From the NCBI GenBank assembly GCA_017626555.1, contig JAGAIM010000076.1:1-58936 (forward strand): a stretch of DNA of 58,936 nucleotides. The letters run 5' to 3'. Source of the stretch: Bacteroidales bacterium (GTDB lineage Bacteria > Bacteroidota > Bacteroidia > Bacteroidales > UBA932). Position 1 is the stretch's first letter. The number at the start of each line of letters is the position of its first letter. The notes under the pieces are model-generated. The model was not told where the DNA came from, did no database searches, and saw only the letters and a program-made list of their open reading frames with translations. This document shows, one piece after another, positions 1-8,782 of this stretch. The translations under genes and the position numbers were made by a program.

Positions 1-1
1 A

Positions 2-1261
2 GGACTGGTTTTCCTGAAAAACCAGGTATATCCTGACGGCAAGACAAACCTTCTGATGAGAAACTGCGACGAAGCACAGATTTCAAATAATAATTTCGCA
101 AGTTATTACAATGCCATCATCGATATTGAAGGTGATGCCAATGTCATCAAGAACAATATGATTGCCTTGACCGGCGCAGTAAGTCATCAGTGCTCATACA
201 AACCTTCAGATTACGGAGTAGTCCGTATCGCTGGAGATGATAACCTCTTCTCAACCAATTCATTGAAGTGCGAGTGGGCAGCTCCGAATGGGGTGACAAT
301 CAGAGCTACAGAAGGAATGAACAATGTGTTCGAGAACTGTATGATCTCTGATGTCAACAGCGAATATGTATTCCTTGTCAATCAGTATGCGACTGTAAAC
401 AATTGCGTGGCAGCAGAAAAGATAAAGAATGAGATTTATCAGCCTGAGGTTGAGGAGTTTACAGCAAACGTCGCTATGCTTCTTCTTGCGGATACAGAGG
501 ACGGTATAACTGATGATGATGAACTTGCGGCTCGCGACTGGTTCAAGAAGATCTGTACCAACGGTACTGTCCTTACATTGGGAAATCTTGCAGGTGCCGA
601 CCTTGCATCGTATGATGTGATCTGGGTAGTTCTTGACAGAGTAGGCCTTGGTCACGGGCTTGAAAGAATTCCTATAACACAGGATGCGGTGAATATCCTT
701 AAGGAGTATTATAAGAACGGAGGAAACATCCTTCTTACCAATCACGCGACACAGTTGATCACAGCTCTTGGACGTACAGAGCGTCATCCTGGAATTTTCG
801 GTGATGGCGAAGGCGGAACAGGCTGGGATTCGTGGTCTATCCAGGCCAACATCGGAATGACCTATGACCGCAGAACACATCCTGTCTATGCTGGAATGAT
901 CGAGTTCTATGACTTCGGCCATCCGACTTTCCCTCTTATCGGCCCTGGTCATCGTGAAGACCATAATTGCAAGTGGGACTTCAACGCATATGGATATCGT
1001 GAGCTTTACCCTGATGCAGAGAATAACGTAGTCGCATTCGAGGCTGAGAACAAAGCCGTAGTTCTGGGAGCCTGGGGACACGTCACTGACTTTGCTTGTT
1101 TTGGTGTGATTGAATTCGAGGCTACAGATGAGTACAAGGGTACTTGTATCGCTAACGGAATGGCTGCATACGAGTGGAATCAGAACTCAGGCCCGAATGT
1201 TCATCAATATAACATCAAGCTGATGACTCGCAATATGTTGGAGTATCTCTCGACAAAGTGA
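2..1261 (+). CDS. Surface beta-helix/DUF4960-like protein, 5' partial
   Basis: The reading frame is open from base 2 to the left edge, so the N-terminus lies outside the window; the first ATG at 56 is internal. The visible part starts in a right-handed beta-helix region with repeated N/D-rich turns (NNNF, VIKNNM). It ends in a domain of about 260 residues that resembles DUF4960, with a ThuA/amidotransferase-like alternation of strands (VAMLLLADTED, YDVIWVVLDR, GGNILLTNHATQ). The next gene is a full-length paralogue with the same architecture, and the fructan enzymes follow. By analogy with Bacteroides fructan loci, an accessory surface glycan-binding protein is the likely role. That function is inferred from context. 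The conserved stretch IGPGHREDHNC could form a ligand or metal site. Confidence 0.75.
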   Translation, partial: GLVFLKNQVYPDGKTNLLMRNCDEAQISNNNFASYYNAIIDIEGDANVIKNNMIALTGAVSHQCSYKPSDYGVVRIAGDDNLFSTNSLKCEWAAPNGVTIRATEGMNNVFENCMISDVNSEYVFLVNQYATVNNCVAAEKIKNEIYQPEVEEFTANVAMLLLADTEDGITDDDELAARDWFKKICTNGTVLTLGNLAGADLASYDVIWVVLDRVGLGHGLERIPITQDAVNILKEYYKNGGNILLTNHATQLITALGRTERHPGIFGDGEGGTGWDSWSIQANIGMTYDRRTHPVYAGMIEFYDFGHPTFPLIGPGHREDHNCKWDFNAYGYRELYPDAENNVVAFEAENKAVVLGAWGHVTDFACFGVIEFEATDEYKGTCIANGMAAYEWNQNSGPNVHQYNIKLMTRNMLEYLSTK

Positions 1262-1294
1262 TTGTAATTGTCTGATAATTAAGGTAATATCATT

Positions 1295-3226
1295 ATGAAA
1301 TTTAATATAAAGAGTTTATTGATTGCAGGTCTTGTCTCTATTTTCGGAGTTTCCTGCAATACGGATGATAACTTTATCAAATGTGAGGATTGCGGTTCTC
1401 AGAAGATCATAGATGTCACACAGTACGGACTGAAGAACGATGCTTCAAGCGATTGTTCTGACTTGGTAAACAGACTGATTGCTGATCTTCCGGCTGAAGG
1501 TGGCGTGATTATGTTCCCTGATGGCCAGTTCCGTCTGGACAGTCCGATCAAGGTTACACGTAACTTTGTGACTATAACAGGTGCGGAAAACACCACACTG
1601 ATTGTAAACAATTCTGAAGCAGGTATCCATCTGGCGTATGTGGCTGATGTCAACGGCCAGAAGAACCGTCTTAGCGGCGTGGAGATCCGTAACATCCACC
1701 TTGTAGGTAATGACTATAACGGTACAGGTGTCTGGGTAGCGCACGACAATGACAGAACGCAACTGATTGACGTCACTGTGGAAAAATGTTATCTGGGAAT
1801 GAGAATCAACGGAGCTGACGCGATTGTCATAAACAACTGTACTATGACAGATGTCACCAACGGTCTGGAAATGTATGGAGGTATCCAGAATTCAGTTACA
1901 GATTGTAAACTCGGCTCTCTTCCAGGAGGCGTAACCTGCTATATTTCAGGCGAGTCCAATCTTCTTTTCAGCGAGAACGAACTGAGTGGTGCAGGAGAGA
2001 ACGGATTGTTGGTGAGCGGAACACGTATCAATGTGTCGGATTGTACCGTTGAGGGTCAGTGTGTCGGATTGTTTGAACTGAACGGTGACAACAACCTGAT
2101 TTCAGACAATATTTTCACTCTTAGAAACACTGGAGCCGACCAACTCGCTGGAAGAAGCGCTGATTATGGTGTCGTTCTTGTGAAGGGTAGTTACAACCAT
2201 TTTACAAACAATACTATTGAGTGCGAGTGGAATCCGGAAATCGAGAACCCTATCACCGTATCTGCCGCAAGTGGTGATGCAAACCGTTTCTCAAACTGTA
2301 CTATCACTGATCAGTCAAGCGAATATGTATTCTATGTAAACGAAAGCACTGAAGTGCTCGGATGTGTAGATGCTGCAAAGATATCAATCAAGACAGAGGT
2401 TAAGAATCTTACTAAAATCGCATACGTGATCGACTATGATGATCCTTCACAGATCGAGGATGATGATGAGCAGGCATCTTATGCGTGGTTCAAGAGAGAG
2501 TTTGTCAATGGAAAGGTGTTGACAACATCTGAAGTTCCGACTACCGATCTTTCGCAGTTTGATGTGATCTGGATCCATATTGACCGTCTGCATATGCCTC
2601 ACGGCTGGCAGAATCTTCCTTCCGGCTTCCTCTCAGACGATGTCCTGAATGCATTGAAGGCTTATTATTACGGAGGCGGAAGCCTGTTGCTGGCAAATCA
2701 CGCGACACAGTATATTGTTCCACTGGGACGTACAGAGCGTGCTCCTGGTCTCTATTCAAGTGCAGAAGGTGGATCGGGTAACGACTCCTGGTCTGTCCAG
2801 GCCAATATCGGAATGGAGTATGACCGCAGGAACCATCCTGTATATGCAGGAGTGATAGAGTTCAATGAATATCATCCGCATCCTACCTTCCCTCTTATCG
2901 GCCCTGGTCATCGTGAAGACCATAACTGTATGTGGGATTTCAATGTATACGGATTCAGAGACTTATATCCTGAGGCTGAGAATGTGTTGAGGGCATTCGA
3001 GATGGAAAACAATGCAGTAGTTCTTGGAACCTGGGGACAGGTAACTGACTTTGCTGTCGGAGGTCTTATCGAGTTTATGCCTACTGAGGAATGCAAGGGT
3101 GCTTGTCTTGCTATGGGTCTTGCCGCTTATGAGTGGAATCAGAATACCAATGTCAACAAGTGGCACGATAACATTATTACAATAACCAGGAATATGGTAT
3201 CATACCTGGCCGATTATAATAAATAA
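1295..3226 (+). CDS. Surface lipoprotein, beta-helix plus DUF4960-like domain
   Basis: A 643-residue paralogue of the preceding gene. The signal peptide ends in a lipobox with Cys21 (FGVSC), followed by NTDDN. Acidic residues after the lipidated Cys fit the surface-export signal of Bacteroidota lipoproteins. Residues about 35-360 form a pectate-lyase-like right-handed beta-helix (TQYGLKNDASSD, many VxNxxx turns). Residues about 375-640 form the DUF4960-like ThuA-type domain, again with IGPGHREDHNC. No beta-helix lyase active site is obvious, so binding rather than catalysis is the likelier role. The gene starts 33 bp after its paralogue and is probably co-transcribed with it. A strong terminator-like hairpin follows the stop. 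Known: fructan loci in this phylum encode a surface binding lipoprotein at this place. Inferred: this is one. Confidence 0.78.
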   Translation: MKFNIKSLLIAGLVSIFGVSCNTDDNFIKCEDCGSQKIIDVTQYGLKNDASSDCSDLVNRLIADLPAEGGVIMFPDGQFRLDSPIKVTRNFVTITGAENTTLIVNNSEAGIHLAYVADVNGQKNRLSGVEIRNIHLVGNDYNGTGVWVAHDNDRTQLIDVTVEKCYLGMRINGADAIVINNCTMTDVTNGLEMYGGIQNSVTDCKLGSLPGGVTCYISGESNLLFSENELSGAGENGLLVSGTRINVSDCTVEGQCVGLFELNGDNNLISDNIFTLRNTGADQLAGRSADYGVVLVKGSYNHFTNNTIECEWNPEIENPITVSAASGDANRFSNCTITDQSSEYVFYVNESTEVLGCVDAAKISIKTEVKNLTKIAYVIDYDDPSQIEDDDEQASYAWFKREFVNGKVLTTSEVPTTDLSQFDVIWIHIDRLHMPHGWQNLPSGFLSDDVLNALKAYYYGGGSLLLANHATQYIVPLGRTERAPGLYSSAEGGSGNDSWSVQANIGMEYDRRNHPVYAGVIEFNEYHPHPTFPLIGPGHREDHNCMWDFNVYGFRDLYPEAENVLRAFEMENNAVVLGTWGQVTDFAVGGLIEFMPTEECKGACLAMGLAAYEWNQNTNVNKWHDNIITITRNMVSYLADYNK

Positions 3227-3235
3227 TTATATTTG

Positions 3236-3273
3236 ACTGCAGGGGCGGTATGAACACCGCTCCGGCAGTTTTT
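3236..3273 (+). terminator. Intrinsic terminator/attenuator inside the fructan locus
   Basis: Bases 3236-3249 pair with 3256-3269 (outer ACTGC/GCAGT, inner GCGGT/ACCGC, one internal mismatch), with a 6-nt loop, then TTTTT ending at 3273. It sits between the lipoprotein stop and the ATG at 3281. It would lower transcription into the enzyme genes rather than end the locus. Confidence 0.65.
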
Positions 3274-3280
3274 AAATGAT

Positions 3281-5401
3281 ATGAAACATTTCGTCTGCAG
3301 TCTGTTTGTCCTGTTTGCTGTGATGTCTGTCGCTAATGCCCGGATTCATTGGAGTTTCGATTCTGATGAGCCGCTGCTTGCATCGGACGGCCGCTCAGAG
3401 TTTCAGTTCCATACTGCAAAACAGAATATTGAACTGGTGAAAGGCATATCAGGCAAGGGTATAAGGACAGACGGCTACTCCTGTTGGCTGGAGACGTCTT
3501 TAGAGGAAGAAATCCAAAGTATATCGGGATATTTTGCTCTGGAGTCATTTCCTACCGATACTGCTGCATTGTTCGGAATCAGGAACGGACAGCATACTCT
3601 GGCTGTATGTGTCGATCGTTTTGGAGGTCTGCAGGTGGAGTTTGGTGATGATAAGAAAATCATTTACCATCCCCTGCACAGGAAAATCAATCGTTATGAA
3701 TGGTTCCATCTGGCATTGTCTGTGACAGATGGTCTTCCTCAGGTGATGTTGAATGGCGATGACATATCTGCCGATATACCACGGAGGGAATGTTGTGCCT
3801 TTACGGAAATACTTGTCGGTAAATCTTTCCAAGAGAGAAAAATCGGTATGTATGATGTGAATGCAATCAACGGAATCATTGATGAAATCTCTGTGAATGG
3901 AAATCTCCCTTCTGAAAATGAGTATTCTGAGTTATTGGCTCAGGTCCCTGTTCTGAAAGTTCCTGAAATCCGTTTCGCAGATGATTTCAGCCGTCCTGAA
4001 TATCATCTTATCCCTGCAGCCAACTGGACAAACGAGACCCACGGCCTTTTCTATCATAATGGAAGTTACCATATCTTCAATCAGAAGAATGCGTCTTCTG
4101 TTATTCTGCGCCAGATCAACTGGGGACATTTTTCCAGCCCGGATCTGTTGCATTGGACCGAAGAGAAGCCTGCCTTGACACCAGACGCCGGTTATGATAA
4201 GAATGGAATCTGGTCCGGTTGTGCCGTGATTGACGATGCCGGTATCCCACGGTTGTTCTATACTTCCGGTGGTGATAAGATGGGTGTCGGAATGGCTTCC
4301 CCGAAAGATGATTCATTGGTGGAATGGGTGAAATCACCGTTGAATCCGGTAATTGTCGAAAAGCCTGAAGAGTATTCACGTACAGATATGCGTGATCAGT
4401 ATGTGTGGAAGGAAGGTGATGTCTGGTATATGATCATAGGATTCGGTCTGGAGGATGCAGGTCAACCTAGAGGAACACTGCTTCTGTATAAATCAGAAGA
4501 CTTGAATGACTGGTCTTTCGTAGGCCTGCTGTTCGAGGGAAATCCTTCTGTTGACCATTCAGGTATTTTCTGGGAGATGCCGGTATTCAAGAAGATGGGT
4601 GAAAAATATGTGCTCCTGGTAAATCGCGTGCCTCAAAGAGGCATACCGGCCAGGACACAGTATTGGGTCGGAGATTTCAGGAATGAGAGGTTCATCCCTG
4701 ACAATCCTGTGCCGAAGAATCTGGAGGTGATAAATCGTCTCCTCTCGCCGTCTGTGGCGGATACTCCTGATGGCAAGGTGGTGGCGATAGCGATTATTCC
4801 TGACGAGATTTATGAGGCAGCAAACTATGCACAAGGATGGGCCCATCTTTACAGTATGCCGAGAGTCTGGAATCTGAAAGACGGAAAGATATGTCAAAGT
4901 CCTCATCCGGTAATGGAAGAACTCAGGAACGGTCATCAGTGCTTCTCGAAGCAGATTCTTTCAAAAGATGATACTTTGATGATCAGCAATGATGGTCACC
5001 AGAAGGAGATCCGGGCGACGTTCTATCCTGCTGATGCGAAGCGTTTTGGTTTCATATTATGCAAGAATCCTGATAACAGTGAATATACGAAGATTTATTA
5101 TGATGCTGAGAACAGGGAACTTGTGATAGACCAGACTCATTCGTCGAAGCGCAGGTTCATTCCACTTAGGACGAGAAAGGATTCTTATGAACTTGACCTG
5201 TCAGAGCCTGTCGATATCCATCTTTTTATTGATGGTTCTGTTGTCGAAGGCTTCATCAATGGTGAGGATGCATTTACAACCCGTATTTTTCCTTTGGATG
5301 AAAAGAGTTCCCAAGTGGGATTGTTTGCTGATGGAACACATTCGGAAGTGGCTGTTGATTTCTGGGAGTTGGACAGTGCAAAAGTCAGAATGAATTTCTA
5401 G
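3281..5401 (+). CDS. Secreted LamG/GH32-like protein with altered active site
   Basis: 706 residues. A signal peptide ends near ANA20. Residues about 21-215 look like a concanavalin/LamG domain (RIHWSFDSDE, EWFHLALSVTDG, IIDEISVNG). From about residue 235 the GH32 five-bladed propeller begins (RPEYHLIPAANW), followed by a C-terminal beta-sandwich (VDIHLFIDGSVVEGFING). The usual WMNDPNG nucleophile motif reads W249-T-N-E252-T-H-G, with Glu for the nucleophilic Asp. The RDP motif reads R371-D-Q. The ECP acid/base motif reads W431-E432-M-P, so the acid/base Glu is kept. It may be a weakened or differently acting glycosidase, or a fructan-binding protein. Family membership is clear from the rest of the fold. 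The gene follows a terminator-like hairpin and precedes two canonical GH32 genes. Confidence 0.8.
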   Translation: MKHFVCSLFVLFAVMSVANARIHWSFDSDEPLLASDGRSEFQFHTAKQNIELVKGISGKGIRTDGYSCWLETSLEEEIQSISGYFALESFPTDTAALFGIRNGQHTLAVCVDRFGGLQVEFGDDKKIIYHPLHRKINRYEWFHLALSVTDGLPQVMLNGDDISADIPRRECCAFTEILVGKSFQERKIGMYDVNAINGIIDEISVNGNLPSENEYSELLAQVPVLKVPEIRFADDFSRPEYHLIPAANWTNETHGLFYHNGSYHIFNQKNASSVILRQINWGHFSSPDLLHWTEEKPALTPDAGYDKNGIWSGCAVIDDAGIPRLFYTSGGDKMGVGMASPKDDSLVEWVKSPLNPVIVEKPEEYSRTDMRDQYVWKEGDVWYMIIGFGLEDAGQPRGTLLLYKSEDLNDWSFVGLLFEGNPSVDHSGIFWEMPVFKKMGEKYVLLVNRVPQRGIPARTQYWVGDFRNERFIPDNPVPKNLEVINRLLSPSVADTPDGKVVAIAIIPDEIYEAANYAQGWAHLYSMPRVWNLKDGKICQSPHPVMEELRNGHQCFSKQILSKDDTLMISNDGHQKEIRATFYPADAKRFGFILCKNPDNSEYTKIYYDAENRELVIDQTHSSKRRFIPLRTRKDSYELDLSEPVDIHLFIDGSVVEGFINGEDAFTTRIFPLDEKSSQVGLFADGTHSEVAVDFWELDSAKVRMNF

Positions 5402-5434
5402 CCACTGAGTATTTATGAATAGATAATCTGTATT

Positions 5435-6961
5435 ATGAGACTTTTCACAAAGACTTTAATACTTCTGGTCGCTGCTGTTGTATGTGGCTGTGGGGATGCT
5501 GAAATTGATGAGGATCTTCCACCTTCCGGTGAAACGGAAGAGCAGGAAAAGCCTTTCTCGTCATCATACGATGAACAGTATCGTCCGCAGATTCATTATA
5601 CTCCGGCAAAGAACTGGATAAATGACCCTAACGGACTGGTGTATGCTGATGGCGTCTATCATTTGTTTTACCAGTACAATCCACGCGGAAAAGATTGGGG
5701 AAATATGAGTTGGGGCCACGCTGTCAGTCCTGATCTTCTCCATTGGGAGGAGCAGCCGGTGGCACTGATTGCCGATCATCTGGGAGCGATTTTCTCCGGA
5801 TCCGCAGTCGTGGATAAGGACAACACGGCTGGATTCGGGAGAAATGCTATCGTGGCGTTATATACTTCTGCCGGTGCCAGCCAGCAGCAGAGTATCGCAT
5901 ACAGCCTTGACGGAGCGAAGTCCTTCAAGACTTATGAGGGCAATCCCGTAGTTCCGAATACTGTAAAGACCGATTTCCGTGATCCTAAGGTGTTCTGGCA
6001 TTCTGAGAGCGAGTCTTGGGTTATGGCTCTTGCTCTGGGATGGTCTTACGGAATAGAAATCCTTACATCCAAGAACCTCAAGAACTGGACCTCGCAGAGT
6101 GTGTTCACCTCAGACCTGTCTTCGTGCCGCAACGGTCAGTGGGAATGCCCGGATCTTCTCCGCTATGAATGTGATGGTGAAGAAAAATGGGTTATGCTTG
6201 TGAGTGTCAATCCAGGTGGCCCTGTATCTGGCTCGGGAACTATGTATTTTGTCGGAGATTTCGATGGCAAGAAGTTCGTCGCAGACGATATGACCTATCC
6301 TCTCTGGCTTGATTACGGTACTGACAACTATGCCGGTGTGACCTGGAGCAATGTTCCGGACAGGACGATCTACATCGGATGGATGAACAACTGGCTTTAT
6401 GCCGGGGTAGTTCCTGCACATCCGTGGCGTTCTGCGATGACTCTGCCTCGTGAGATCGATCTCAAGAAGATCGACGGTAAGTATATGCTTACATCCAAGG
6501 TGATCCGGGAAATCGAGACCATAGCAGGGGAGTGGGAGGATGTCGAAGACGGAATGTTCGGCGAAAGAATGTTCGGTGTCCGTGATTCTTATCAGTTGCG
6601 ACTGGAGGTGGATATGACCACTGAAGCATCATATCTCCTTTCAAATAGCAAAGGTGAGTATCTGGAGTTCACTGTCAATCCGAAAACGAGGATGATTGTT
6701 GCAAAAAGAACACAGAAGACAGGCAAGGCCGAATTCTCACCTTCATACCCCCTTTCATCGTTGAAGATGCCTGTTCCGGGTGATGAAGCGGTGGTCGGAC
6801 TTGATCTGTTTGTGGATAAATCCTCTGTGGAGATGATTCTTTCGGATGGATCTTCCGCAATGACTATGCTTGTGTTCCCGAAAGAGATATATAACGGCAT
6901 ACATTGTACAGGGGCTGACCTGAATGGAAAGGTACGTACTCTCTCAAGTGTATGGAAATAA
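5435..6961 (+). CDS. GH32 fructan hydrolase, lipoprotein
   Basis: 508 residues with a lipoprotein signal (lipidated Cys17 or Cys19 in AVVCGC), then an acidic linker (DAEIDEDLPP) that fits surface display. The GH32 motifs are all present: WINDPNG with nucleophile Asp64, FRDP with transition-state stabiliser Asp183, and WECPD with acid/base Glu237. A C-terminal beta-sandwich follows (LDLFVDKSSVEMIL). It hydrolyses beta-linked fructose polymers (levan or inulin type) or sucrose-type ends. Linkage and endo/exo mode cannot be read from the sequence. Position and lipidation resemble the surface endo-levanase of the Bacteroides thetaiotaomicron levan locus, so it may make the first outside cut. This is inference. 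Confidence 0.9.
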   Translation: MRLFTKTLILLVAAVVCGCGDAEIDEDLPPSGETEEQEKPFSSSYDEQYRPQIHYTPAKNWINDPNGLVYADGVYHLFYQYNPRGKDWGNMSWGHAVSPDLLHWEEQPVALIADHLGAIFSGSAVVDKDNTAGFGRNAIVALYTSAGASQQQSIAYSLDGAKSFKTYEGNPVVPNTVKTDFRDPKVFWHSESESWVMALALGWSYGIEILTSKNLKNWTSQSVFTSDLSSCRNGQWECPDLLRYECDGEEKWVMLVSVNPGGPVSGSGTMYFVGDFDGKKFVADDMTYPLWLDYGTDNYAGVTWSNVPDRTIYIGWMNNWLYAGVVPAHPWRSAMTLPREIDLKKIDGKYMLTSKVIREIETIAGEWEDVEDGMFGERMFGVRDSYQLRLEVDMTTEASYLLSNSKGEYLEFTVNPKTRMIVAKRTQKTGKAEFSPSYPLSSLKMPVPGDEAVVGLDLFVDKSSVEMILSDGSSAMTMLVFPKEIYNGIHCTGADLNGKVRTLSSVWK

Positions 6962-6978
6962 TACTAAAATATAATAAT

Positions 6979-8772
6979 ATGCAAATCAGAAGAATAATCC
7001 TGGCGTTATGCGCCATCGTGATGAGTATGCCTGTCTTTGCGCAGGGACTCAGGGTTGATGATCTGGGCAACAGGAATGTGATTGTCCGTATCGACGACCT
7101 CTCGAAGAAGTATCTTCTTCTCCCTGTTCAGGAAAATGTTCCTGAATCAGGAGTGTTCGTTACTGTGAATGGAGTTGCGGAGCCTGTAAGAAATGTAAGG
7201 CTTGCAATTGACCGCGTGGATTATATGGTTCCGCTCGACCTCGCTCCATATAAGGGTAAGGTGGTGGCTCTTGACATCCATATCGGTGAAGGACATCGCC
7301 GTACGAATGTGATCAATGATCTTTGCTGGTCAAAGATGGAACTCAGCGATGAGTTCTCGGCTGAAAACATCGAGAAATATCGTCCTGTATTCCATCATAC
7401 TCCTCCGTACGGATGGATGAATGACCCTAACGGAATGTTCTACAAGGATGGAGTATGGCATCTGTATTATCAGTTCAATCCATACGGATCTATGTGGGGC
7501 AATATGACTTGGGGACACTCTGTCAGCAAGGATCTCGTCAATTGGGAGCACCTTCCGGCTGCTATAACAGCGGATCAGTGGGGAACCATCTTCTCTGGTT
7601 CGGCAGTTGTCGATGTGAACAATACATCCGGTTTCGGTGAGAATGCTGTTGTCGCAATGTACACTTCTGCAGGAATCACACAGAAGCAGAGCATTGCTTA
7701 CAGTCTTGATGGTGGCCGGACATATACGAAATATGATGGAAATCCTGTCATTACCGCACCTGTAGAGTGCCGTGACCCGAAGGTGTTCTGGAACGAAGAG
7801 ACCGGATGCTGGAATTGTGTACTCGTAAGCCCTCTTGAATATGAGGCTTGGTTCTATACCAGCAAAGACCTCAAGAACTGGACAAAGGAGAGCGAGTTCG
7901 GCGGACACGGTGTGACTTCAGCCATCTGGGAGTGCCCTGATATAATAAAACTTACCGACCCTGAAACAGGTGTGAGCAAATGGGTGCTTCTTATCAATAT
8001 CAATCCGGGTGGCCCTGCAGGCGGCAGCGCAACACAGTATTTCGTCGGTGATTTCGATGGAAAGACATTTGTGTGCGACTCTGCTCCGGAGGTTGTCAAC
8101 TGGCTTGACTATGGTAAGGATCATTATGCAACAGTTACCTGGAATCACGCTCCTGAAGGTCGTACAGTCGCAATAGCGTGGATGAGCAACTGGCAGTATG
8201 CTAACCAACTTCCTACAAGGCAGTTCCGCAGTGCAAACTCAGTAGCAAGAGACCTTGCTCTGATCAAGACTCAGGACGGTTCTTACCGTGTAAGCGTAGT
8301 TCCTTCCAAGGAGATCGAGACCCTTCGCAACGGCAAGCCTATGACTTCTTCATTCTCTGCAGGTTCAAAGGGCAGGGCAGTCGCTCTTCCTTCATCTTTA
8401 TGTGACATTGATATGAAGTTCACTGCTCGCAAGGGAAGCAAGGTGACTATCCGCCTTTCAAATGAGAATGGAGAGCACGCAGATCTCGTATATGACGGCA
8501 AATCATATCTGTTTGACAGGTCAGAGTCAGGAATCGTTGATTTCAGCAATGATTTCGCAGTTCTTACAACGGCTCCGGCATCACCTGCGTCAGAGCAGCA
8601 TATCAGGATGATCCTGGATGTGTCTAGTGTAGAGATGTTTGATGGAAAGGGCTGGTGGGCAATGACTAATCTTGTCTATCCAACTTCTCCATTCACAAAG
8701 GTCGAGGTGATTTCAGAGAATGGAACTTGCCGTGTGAAGTCGCTTAAAGTCTATAATTTATCACAGAATTAA
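6979..8772 (+). CDS. Secreted DUF4980-GH32 fructanase
   Basis: 597 residues from the ATG at 6979. An in-frame ATG at 6952 would overlap the upstream gene and put extra residues before the signal peptide, so 6979 is preferred. The signal peptide ends VFAQ22. Residues about 24-125 are a DUF4980-like beta domain, as often fused in front of GH32 in this phylum. The GH32 motifs are intact: WMNDPNG with nucleophile Asp149, CRDP with Asp266, WECP with acid/base Glu318. A C-terminal sandwich follows (MILDVSSVEMF). No lipobox is seen, so the enzyme is probably periplasmic and would release fructose from imported oligosaccharides. It sits between the surface GH32 and the fructose permease. Confidence 0.9.
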   Translation: MQIRRIILALCAIVMSMPVFAQGLRVDDLGNRNVIVRIDDLSKKYLLLPVQENVPESGVFVTVNGVAEPVRNVRLAIDRVDYMVPLDLAPYKGKVVALDIHIGEGHRRTNVINDLCWSKMELSDEFSAENIEKYRPVFHHTPPYGWMNDPNGMFYKDGVWHLYYQFNPYGSMWGNMTWGHSVSKDLVNWEHLPAAITADQWGTIFSGSAVVDVNNTSGFGENAVVAMYTSAGITQKQSIAYSLDGGRTYTKYDGNPVITAPVECRDPKVFWNEETGCWNCVLVSPLEYEAWFYTSKDLKNWTKESEFGGHGVTSAIWECPDIIKLTDPETGVSKWVLLININPGGPAGGSATQYFVGDFDGKTFVCDSAPEVVNWLDYGKDHYATVTWNHAPEGRTVAIAWMSNWQYANQLPTRQFRSANSVARDLALIKTQDGSYRVSVVPSKEIETLRNGKPMTSSFSAGSKGRAVALPSSLCDIDMKFTARKGSKVTIRLSNENGEHADLVYDGKSYLFDRSESGIVDFSNDFAVLTTAPASPASEQHIRMILDVSSVEMFDGKGWWAMTNLVYPTSPFTKVEVISENGTCRVKSLKVYNLSQN

Positions 8773-8782
8773 TACCTAGGTT

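Noticed and set aside
260-1081. Long open frame of 273 codons on the minus strand inside the first gene
   Set aside because: It lies wholly opposite a frame with clear homology to the next gene and has no protein features of its own; a by-product of codon bias.
6952-6978. Upstream ATG for the DUF4980-GH32 gene
   Set aside because: It overlaps the previous gene and would place extra residues in front of a good signal peptide.
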